Part shown: positions 57,977-64,000 of the stretch, one piece after another
Layout: the number at the start of each line of letters is the position of its first letter
How positions within the stretch are numbered: position 1 is the first letter of the stretch
Origin: UBA4744 sp963723165
GTDB taxonomy: Bacteria > Actinomycetota > Acidimicrobiia > Spongiisociales > UBA4744
Length of the DNA stretch: 64,000 bases
Assembly (NCBI GenBank): GCA_963723165.1
Contig: CAVRPP010000010.1
Location: 1 to 64,000 of the forward strand
Reading direction: 5' to 3'
Made by a program: the position numbers and the translations under genes
Notes under the pieces: generated by a model
The model's database searches: none
The model's input: only the letters and a program-made list of their open reading frames with translations
What the model was told of the DNA's origin: nothing

Positions 57977-59395
57977 TCAACCGCCTTGCCTCAACACTCT
58001 CTGCGCAGCGTGATAGCCCGCCATGCCGTGCACGCCGGGCCCAGGGGGGGTTGCCGACGAACACAGGTAGATGCCGGGATAGATGGTGTACGGGTCAATG
58101 CCGAACCGGGGACGGAACAGCATCCGTAACCGATCCGTCCGGCCGCCGGCGATGTCCCCTCCGACCAGGTTGGGATTCCATTGCTCGAGAGCGGCGGGGC
58201 CGATAGCGTGCCGGGCCAGGATCAAATCGCGGAATCCGGGAGCGAACCGTTCTATCTGGCTCTCGATGGCCCCCGTCATGTCAACCATCGACCCGGCGGG
58301 GACATGGCAATAGGTCCACAGCACGTGCTTGCCTTCGGGAGCGCGGCCGGGGTCGATGATCGTTGGTTGGGAGGCGATCACGAAGGGCCGGTCCGGGGTC
58401 CTCCCTTCCCAGGCTGCTCGTTCCGCCTCGGCGATCTCTTCAGTGGTGCCTCCGATGTGCAAGGTGCCTGCCTGACGGCAGGTGGGGGCGCTCCAGGGGA
58501 CCGGTCCATCGAGGGCGAAGTCCACCTTGAAGACCCCCGGGCCGTGCTGGTAGTGCTGTTGCCGCCTCCCGACCCGCCCCGGTAGCCGTTCTCCGGCAAT
58601 GCTCGCCACGGCTCGCGGTCCGGTGTCGAAGAGGACCGTTTCGAACTGGGAGAGTTGGTCGAGAGCATGCACGTGATGGTTGGTCTCAATCGTGCCCCCC
58701 AACGCCTGGAGGACCGATGCAAGTGCATCCGGAATCGCCTGGGATCCCCCTTTGGCGACCGGCCAGCCGCTCACATGGACCAGAGCGGCCAGCACCAGCG
58801 CCACCGCGGTATTGCCGGGTTTGGAGAGCGGCATGGGGGTGTGGGCGGCCAACCCGGCCAGCAGCGCCCGTCCCCCGGTCGTGCGGAGCGACCGCTGAGC
58901 TACGCTGGCCGGCCAGACTCCCCGCAACCCCAGCCCGGCCAGGGCCAGTGGATGAGAGGGAACCCGCAGCACCGGACCGAACACTGCATCGGCGATCAGA
59001 TCCCACCGCCGGGCGAGACCCCCTACTACGTGTTGGTAGAGCGGACCATCAGCACCGAGTTGGTCGGCGGTGACGTTGACGGAATGGTTGAGCGTGGCGG
59101 CAATCCCCCCGTCGAGAGGATGAGCGAGAGGGATCTCTGGACGTAGCCAGGTGAGCCCGTGCTGCGTCAGCGGCAGCCTTTGAAACAGTGGTGACGTTGC
59201 GCCGAGCGGATGGACGGCCGCACCGAGGTCGTGGCGGAAGCCGGGCAGGGTGAGCTCTCGCGTTGCTGCTGCACCACCGATCTGATCCGACTGTTCAAAA
59301 ACAGTGACCGACCGGCCGGCCTCTTGCAGGACGACCGCGGCTGCAAGCCCGTTGGGTCCTGCTCCGACGACGGCTATGTCAGTCACAGCCACCAT
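57977..59395 (-). CDS. FAD-dependent oxidoreductase, phytoene-dehydrogenase-like
   Basis: A 472-residue flavoprotein. Dinucleotide-binding fold VTDIAVVGAGPNGLAAAVVLQEAGRSVTVFE; GGAAATRELTLPGFRHDLGAAVHP is typical for the carotenoid desaturase-related group; the C-terminal FAD motif PGIYLCSSATPPGPGVHGMAGYHAA is complete. Reaction unknown. ATG 59395 is preferred; a GTG six codons earlier is possible. Confidence 0.9.
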   Translation of the reverse strand: MVAVTDIAVVGAGPNGLAAAVVLQEAGRSVTVFEQSDQIGGAAATRELTLPGFRHDLGAAVHPLGATSPLFQRLPLTQHGLTWLRPEIPLAHPLDGGIAATLNHSVNVTADQLGADGPLYQHVVGGLARRWDLIADAVFGPVLRVPSHPLALAGLGLRGVWPASVAQRSLRTTGGRALLAGLAAHTPMPLSKPGNTAVALVLAALVHVSGWPVAKGGSQAIPDALASVLQALGGTIETNHHVHALDQLSQFETVLFDTGPRAVASIAGERLPGRVGRRQQHYQHGPGVFKVDFALDGPVPWSAPTCRQAGTLHIGGTTEEIAEAERAAWEGRTPDRPFVIASQPTIIDPGRAPEGKHVLWTYCHVPAGSMVDMTGAIESQIERFAPGFRDLILARHAIGPAALEQWNPNLVGGDIAGGRTDRLRMLFRPRFGIDPYTIYPGIYLCSSATPPGPGVHGMAGYHAAQRVLRQGG

Positions 59396-59493
59396 TGTGG
59401 CCTGATCCGGCACGGAGCGCAGCGAGGTTTGCGAGAGATCTTGCCGGCGGCTCGGGTTCTGGGTTCGGCGGGCGCCGTCGACGACGAGGGCGG

Positions 59494-61185
59494 TCAGTCC
59501 TCGGTCATGGCTGCTTTCTCGGCCTCCGGTACGGACACCCGGGCGATGCGCTTGGAGAAGTAGTAGATCCGTTTCAGGGCGGCGATCACGTCGATCTCGA
59601 ACCGATAGTGGGCAATCCGGTCGGGAGCATCGGCGACCAGGCGGGTGGCCTCGTGGGCGGCGGCGGACCGTTCCATGCTGTTGATCTGCTTCTTCATCTT
59701 GCCCACCCGGCGCGCCGCGTCGGCATTCTTCTGGGTGAGTGCCATCATCGCCAGGTCGAGCGACTCGGTCACCGCTCCGTGCAATTCGGTCAGGACCGCC
59801 CGGGTCTCGTCGCTCACATTGAGGCCCTCCTCCATGCGGGTCATGCCGAGACCAACCAGGTTGGTCTCGATGAGATCACCTATGGCTTCGAGGTCGTTGG
59901 TGGCTTCCATCAGATCGATGAGTTCCTGGGTGCTCTCCTCGGTGAGTCGCGTTTGGCTGATCTGTCCCAAATAACTGATGATGTGACCGTGGAGGGCGTC
60001 GACCTCGTCGTCGAGCGTCTCGATATCGAGCAGCGTCCACCGGTCGCCGGTCAGCAACGCAGGAAGGATCTTGCCGAGCATGTCGCGCACCCGATCGGCC
60101 ATTCTGAGGAGTTCGAGGCGGGCACGATCAAGGGCGAGGGTCGGAGTTCTGAGCAGTTCTCGGTCGAGATACCGGGCGGTGATCGCCTTTTCGACGTCTT
60201 CCGGTCGGTCCTGGACTATCCGCTGGACCACCTGGGCCAAAAGGGGTACGAACCCGATCACCAGTACGGCGTTGAAGAGGTTGAAGATGGTGTGGGCGTT
60301 GGCGATTTCCCGGCCGATTCCACCGCCAATGTTTGTGACAATGGTCGCCAGCACTCCGACGAGCGGCAGCCAGATGAGTACCCCGCCGACATTGAACATG
60401 GTGTGGGCAACGCTGGCCCGGAGTGCCTCACGAGGTTTCCCGATGGCTGCGAGCAGTGCCGTCACCGAGGTTCCGATGTTGGCACCCAGGATGAGGGCAA
60501 TCCCGGAATCGAGCGTGATCAACCCCTGCTGGGCGAGGACAATGACGATTCCGGTTGTCGCCGCCGACGATTGAACGAGGGCGGTGAACCCGGCGCCGAC
60601 GGCGACACCAAGCAAGGGGTTGTCCATCCGGGCCATGGCGTCGATGAAGCTGTCCGCCGAACGCAGAGGCGACATGGCGTCGCCCATAATGCTCATCCCG
60701 AAGAAGATCAGGCCCAGGCCCATGATGGCGCTTCCTTGAGCCTGGCGCGCTCCGTTCTTCGAAAGGAACGAAATCGCGTAGCCGATCACCACCGCCAGCA
60801 ACGAGTAGCTCGTCACTTTGAATGCGATGAGTTGAGCGGTGACGGTTGACCCGATGTTCGCCCCCAGGATGACGGCCAGGGTCTGTTCGAACGTCATGAG
60901 TCCGGAGGTGACGAACCCGACGAGGAGGACGGTGGTCACGGAGGAGGATTGGACCAGCGCCGTGATACCGGCGCCGGTTGCGAGACCCGCTAGTCGGCCC
61001 GACGTCATGCGGAGCAGGATCCCGCGTAGCCGTCCACCGGTGATCAGCTTCATGGACTCGGTCATCCGGTCCATCCCCAGCAGGAAAATTGCCAACCCGC
61101 CCAGCAAACCGACAATCAACAAGAAGTAGTCGATGTCGTTGGCGTTCTCAGCCTGGATTGCTGCCTGGACAACGAGGTTGCTCAC
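59494..61185 (-). CDS. Na/Pi cotransporter family protein (NptA/YjbB type)
   Basis: A 563-residue sodium-phosphate symporter relative. Two inverted repeats hold the QSSS motif: ITALVQSSSVTTVLLVGFV and FTALVQSSAATTGIVIVLA, with GANIGSTVTAQL and GANIGTSVTALL. The C-terminal 200 residues are helical like PhoU (residues about 345-560). It takes up or exports phosphate. Length and layout agree with the family. Confidence 0.93.
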   Translation of the reverse strand: MSNLVVQAAIQAENANDIDYFLLIVGLLGGLAIFLLGMDRMTESMKLITGGRLRGILLRMTSGRLAGLATGAGITALVQSSSVTTVLLVGFVTSGLMTFEQTLAVILGANIGSTVTAQLIAFKVTSYSLLAVVIGYAISFLSKNGARQAQGSAIMGLGLIFFGMSIMGDAMSPLRSADSFIDAMARMDNPLLGVAVGAGFTALVQSSAATTGIVIVLAQQGLITLDSGIALILGANIGTSVTALLAAIGKPREALRASVAHTMFNVGGVLIWLPLVGVLATIVTNIGGGIGREIANAHTIFNLFNAVLVIGFVPLLAQVVQRIVQDRPEDVEKAITARYLDRELLRTPTLALDRARLELLRMADRVRDMLGKILPALLTGDRWTLLDIETLDDEVDALHGHIISYLGQISQTRLTEESTQELIDLMEATNDLEAIGDLIETNLVGLGMTRMEEGLNVSDETRAVLTELHGAVTESLDLAMMALTQKNADAARRVGKMKKQINSMERSAAAHEATRLVADAPDRIAHYRFEIDVIAALKRIYYFSKRIARVSVPEAEKAAMTED

Positions 61186-61277
61186 ACTGCCTTTCCCGGG
61201 AAGGTCGGGACATTGTGGTCGAATTCTTCACGACGTGCACGATCCGGCAACCCTTCGCAATCTGAACCGCAGTTTGC

Positions 61278-61913
61278 TCAACGGTCCAGGCTGGTGAGCC
61301 GCGCCTCGTATTCGGCTCGGGACCGGATGGCAATCGGCGAGGCGAGGGCGCGACGAACGTCGGGCAGTGGAACAGCGTCTGCGTAGAAGTGTTCGACCAT
61401 TTCGTCGAGCGAGACATTCGCTTCCGATGCCGCGGTCCATTGCATTCGATCGCCGGGCCGCACAGTGCCGGGCTGGAGGACCCGGCAGTAGAAGCCAGGC
61501 CGGTTGGCGTTTCGAAAGCGGCGAATCCAATCCGCCTCTTCCATCCGGGCGGCAAAGGTCGCGCAGGGAATTCGGGGAGCCGTCACCTCGAGCAACGCCT
61601 CTCCAATCTGGATACGGTCGCCGATCCGGATGAGGGGCGGGACGGATGACACCGTCACGTTCTCACCGAAAGCCCCCAGCGCCAGCGACCGCCCGAGTTG
61701 CTCCTCCCACCAGGCGTAGTCCTCAGCCGAGTACATATATACGGCCTGATCCGGTCCTCCATGATGCTTGGTGTTCACTACTGCGTCGCCTGCCACCCCT
61801 GTTGTTTGGAGGTCGATCTCTCCTACCGGGGTCTTGCCGATCCCTGTTTCCACAGACCGTTCGCTGATCTGCAAGGTGCGTGCCGAGCCAATCTGAACCG
61901 ATTTCACGTGCAT
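61278..61913 (-). CDS. MOSC-domain protein (YiiM-like)
   Basis: A 211-residue MOSC protein. Conserved parts: TPVGEIDLQTTGVAGDAVVNTKHHGGPDQAVYMYSAEDY split over residues 28-68, ALGAFGENVTVS and the sulfur-carrying Cys in PRIPCATFAARM. Such proteins bind molybdenum cofactor and reduce N-hydroxylated bases in the YiiM branch. The C-terminal helical part is also as in YiiM. Confidence 0.9.
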   Translation of the reverse strand: MHVKSVQIGSARTLQISERSVETGIGKTPVGEIDLQTTGVAGDAVVNTKHHGGPDQAVYMYSAEDYAWWEEQLGRSLALGAFGENVTVSSVPPLIRIGDRIQIGEALLEVTAPRIPCATFAARMEEADWIRRFRNANRPGFYCRVLQPGTVRPGDRMQWTAASEANVSLDEMVEHFYADAVPLPDVRRALASPIAIRSRAEYEARLTSLDR

Positions 61914-62084
61914 GCCAGCAAGTTACAGGTTTCCAACGGTTGGCCGCTGCTCGGTTTGACCTGTTGATGCTTCCCGGCCCGATATCTGGTCGTACGGGAT
62001 CTTGCTTGCGATTGAGCGGCCGGATTCCGGCCGTCACGTGCCCGGTCGGTCGAGTAGTTTCCTGGGCGGGAGAGGGAGGAATCC

Positions 62085-63215
62085 ATGAAAGCGCGGCTCG
62101 GCACGCTTCTTCATTCCGCTGTTCTGCGTCGGGTCATGTGGCACGTTCGGCGGGTCGCCAAACAGGTCGATCGACGGTTCTTCGTTGCGTTGCTGTCCGG
62201 CCTGGTGGTCGTGGTTTCCCTGGCTGCGGTCGCCATCACGCTGCTGGAGAAGGACTTCACCCTGGACGCGTTCGGTGAGTCCTTCTATTGGGGGATCACG
62301 ACGGTGCTCGGGCAGGGCGATTCCTCGCACGTCACGACTCCGCTTGGTTGGGTGGTCGGTTGGTTGCTGGCGCTTTTTGGTATCGGGATCCTCGCCACGA
62401 TCACCGGGGCGCTGGTCGGGTTCGTAATTGATTTCTTGTTGAAGGAGGGTCAGGGCATGGGTGCAGCAGGACACAAAGGGCACATCGTCGTGTGCGGATG
62501 GAACTCCACCGCTCGCGACCTGATCGACGAGCTTCGCTCCGATGAGTTCGACCGGGAGGTCGTTGTGATTCATGAGGCAGAACGGAGCCCGGCGGGCGAC
62601 GACGCCTATTTCGTGCGGGGTGACACCACGAGTGCCGACGATCTCAAACGAGCCGGGATCGAAGAGGCTTCTGCGGCCATCATCTGCCCGACCGATGGAT
62701 CCAATGAGGCCGATATGCGCTCGATTCTCACCGTCCTGGCGATTGAGAACCTGGCACCGGCAGTTCGAACCGTTGTCGAGGTCAACAATCCCAAACACGT
62801 GGAGCACTTCAAGCGCGCCAACGTGGACGAAGTTCTGGTCTCCTCCCGGTTGGCTGCCCATCTCCTGGCACGCACGGCGATGTATCCGGGCCTCTCGGCG
62901 GTGGTGGCGGATATGGTCGCCGGTGGAGACGGATCCGAGCTCTACCGGGTTGAGCTGCCAGACGGTTATCTGGGTGTTTCGATCGACGAGCTCTCAACCC
63001 GCATGCGGCGCGATCACCAGGCCACGGTCCTGGCCGTGAGTCGGAACGGTTCTTCTTTCATCAACCCACCCAGTGACTTTCGCCTCGAGCCCGGGGACGA
63101 CGCGGTGGTCGTCGCTGAGTCGTTGGGGACGCTTTCGCCGTTGAAGACGGCCAAGAACGCGGATACGGAGATCGTGCTGGACCTGGACGATCACCAGCCG
63201 AGCCACCCCTCCTAG
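62085..63215 (+). CDS. Potassium-channel-like protein with RCK/TrkA-N domain
   Basis: A 376-residue protein with two spans and a pore loop, then an RCK domain: HKGHIVVCGWNSTARDLIDEL, GDTTSADDLKRAG and ASAAIICPTDG, ending with a TrkA-C domain (GVSIDELSTRMRRD, LEPGDDAVVVAE). The pore reads TTVLGQGDSSH instead of the K+ filter TVGYGD, so selectivity is in doubt. The RCK part may bind NAD or another ligand. It meets hisA on the other strand with a 4-nt overlap. Confidence 0.85.
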   Translation: MKARLGTLLHSAVLRRVMWHVRRVAKQVDRRFFVALLSGLVVVVSLAAVAITLLEKDFTLDAFGESFYWGITTVLGQGDSSHVTTPLGWVVGWLLALFGIGILATITGALVGFVIDFLLKEGQGMGAAGHKGHIVVCGWNSTARDLIDELRSDEFDREVVVIHEAERSPAGDDAYFVRGDTTSADDLKRAGIEEASAAIICPTDGSNEADMRSILTVLAIENLAPAVRTVVEVNNPKHVEHFKRANVDEVLVSSRLAAHLLARTAMYPGLSAVVADMVAGGDGSELYRVELPDGYLGVSIDELSTRMRRDHQATVLAVSRNGSSFINPPSDFRLEPGDDAVVVAESLGTLSPLKTAKNADTEIVLDLDDHQPSHPS

Positions 63216-63934
63216 ATTTCCTGGCCGGCCACAGCCCGTATACCTTGTCGCAACGTAAACGCACCTTCATAGAGGGCCCGCCCGACGATCACACCGTCGA
63301 GGGGCAGCGATCTCAGCAACCGGAGGTCGTCGAGCGTTCCCACGCCTCCCGACGCAATGATCCCTACCTCCGGCAGTCGGTCGACGCAGTGCCCGAGGAG
63401 GTCCACCGCCGGGCCGGTCAGCATTCCATCCCCGGCGATTCCCGTGACGAGAGCCCTCGTCACTCCGGCGGCAGCCAGTTGATCGAGCACCTGGTCGAGT
63501 GGCCGGCCGGCATCTGTCCATCCCGCTCCAACGGCCATCCCGTCGCGCACATCGACGGCGGCAACGACGCGTTCGGGCTCCACTCTCGAGACGATGGAGG
63601 CCAGCATGGCCGGATCCCAAACGACGGTCGACCCCAGCACAACCCGGGCAGCACCCGCTGCGAGCGTCTCCACCGCTGCCTCGAGAGACCGGATGCCGCC
63701 ACCGGCCTGGAAGCGAATCCCGGTCCTGCCCAGGGTTTCCCAGAGACTCCGATTCCAGCTGCCTTCTATGGCTCCGGAAAGATCGACGACGTGTACCAAC
63801 GAGGCGCCTTCGTCTGCCCATGTTCTCAGTCGGACGGCCGGGTCGTCGCCGTAGATCGTCACGTCATCCTCCCGACCCTGGCGGAGCCGTACCACCGCTC
63901 CGTTGAGGACGTCGATCGCCGGTATCAACTCCAT
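63212..63934 (-). CDS. hisA: Phosphoribosylformimino-5-aminoimidazole carboxamide ribotide isomerase (HisA/PriA)
   Basis: A 240-residue (beta-alpha)8 isomerase of histidine synthesis. Catalytic Asp in IPAIDVLNGAVVRL (residue 8), VHVVDLSGA, FQAGGGIRSLEAAVE, second acid in VTGIAGDGMLTGP, and ASGGVGTLDDLRLL. In actinobacteria this enzyme (PriA) often also serves tryptophan synthesis as TrpF; that cannot be decided here. ATG with GGGGGA upstream. Confidence 0.94.
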   Translation of the reverse strand: MELIPAIDVLNGAVVRLRQGREDDVTIYGDDPAVRLRTWADEGASLVHVVDLSGAIEGSWNRSLWETLGRTGIRFQAGGGIRSLEAAVETLAAGAARVVLGSTVVWDPAMLASIVSRVEPERVVAAVDVRDGMAVGAGWTDAGRPLDQVLDQLAAAGVTRALVTGIAGDGMLTGPAVDLLGHCVDRLPEVGIIASGGVGTLDDLRLLRSLPLDGVIVGRALYEGAFTLRQGIRAVAGQEI

Positions 63935-63955
63935 CTTCCCCCTTCTCTAAATGTT

Positions 63956-63967
63956 GTAACATGTTAA
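63956..63967. promoter_or_regulatory. Palindrome upstream of hisA
   Basis: TAACATGTTA (63957-63966) is a perfect 10-bp palindrome 22 nt before the hisA start, in an AT-rich stretch that can also hold a -10 box. Possible operator; weak evidence. Confidence 0.3.
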
Positions 63968-64000
63968 CGTGCTACCACACTAAGACAGAATCTCGAGATG

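Overview
The window looks like the chromosome of a high-GC actinobacterium, probably a deep branch such as Acidimicrobiia (inference). The main reason is the block on the minus strand fhaA-fhaB-pstP-rodA-pbpA-pknB with crgA and trpG beside it, an arrangement typical of Actinomycetota. tRNA-Ile, tRNA-Ala, this kinase block, tRNA-Leu, serS, the SRP RNA and a tRNA-Ser cluster suggest a near-origin segment. Many starts have no Shine-Dalgarno sequence, and genes often overlap by 4 nt (ATGA or GTGA).

Positions 1-18,227 are an accessory island. The right edge is an intact tRNA-Ile(GAT) gene; the left edge repeats 41 bp of its 3' half. Cargo: a fructosamine-kinase-like protein, an arsenic operon (arsR, permease, thioredoxin-like, ACR3), an ECF sigma factor with an anti-sigma-like partner carrying a very large outer domain, an alpha/beta hydrolase, membrane proteins, a lipoprotein serpin and a DoxX protein. 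There are also one intact, one frameshifted and one truncated IS110-type transposase, and the C-terminal remnant of a conjugative relaxase. A family of about 145-bp direct repeats, all in one orientation, stands at the boundaries of nearly every cargo gene or operon, so the island reads like a cassette array. Both longer IS110 elements sit at the same point inside a repeat. This array is the best candidate for an undescribed system.

Positions 18.2-33.2 kb are ordinary core: a methyltransferase, a lipoprotein, tRNA-Ala, a thiolase, crgA, trpG, mutY, the PASTA kinase and cell-wall operon, tRNA-Leu, two envelope proteins, serS and a UbiE-like methyltransferase. Positions 33.3-45.1 kb hold the SRP RNA, four tRNA-Ser genes, arcA, tadA, a DUF885 protein, metH (one apparent frameshift, behind a SAM riboswitch whose expression platform can sequester the ribosome binding site) and tRNA-Arg. 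Two of these tRNA genes, Ser(TGA) and Arg(ACG), carry roughly 1-kb islets: a minus-strand gene lies between the intact tRNA and a second copy of its 3' end.

Positions 45.2-64 kb contain a TetR regulator with an operator over its start, coupled to a glycosyltransferase; an acyltransferase with an ankyrin insertion; a two-component system; lipid, transport and redox genes (Psd, SRPBCC, EamA, SLC12-like carrier, sulfotransferase, FAD oxidoreductase, Na/Pi transporter, MOSC, potassium-channel-like protein); and hisA.
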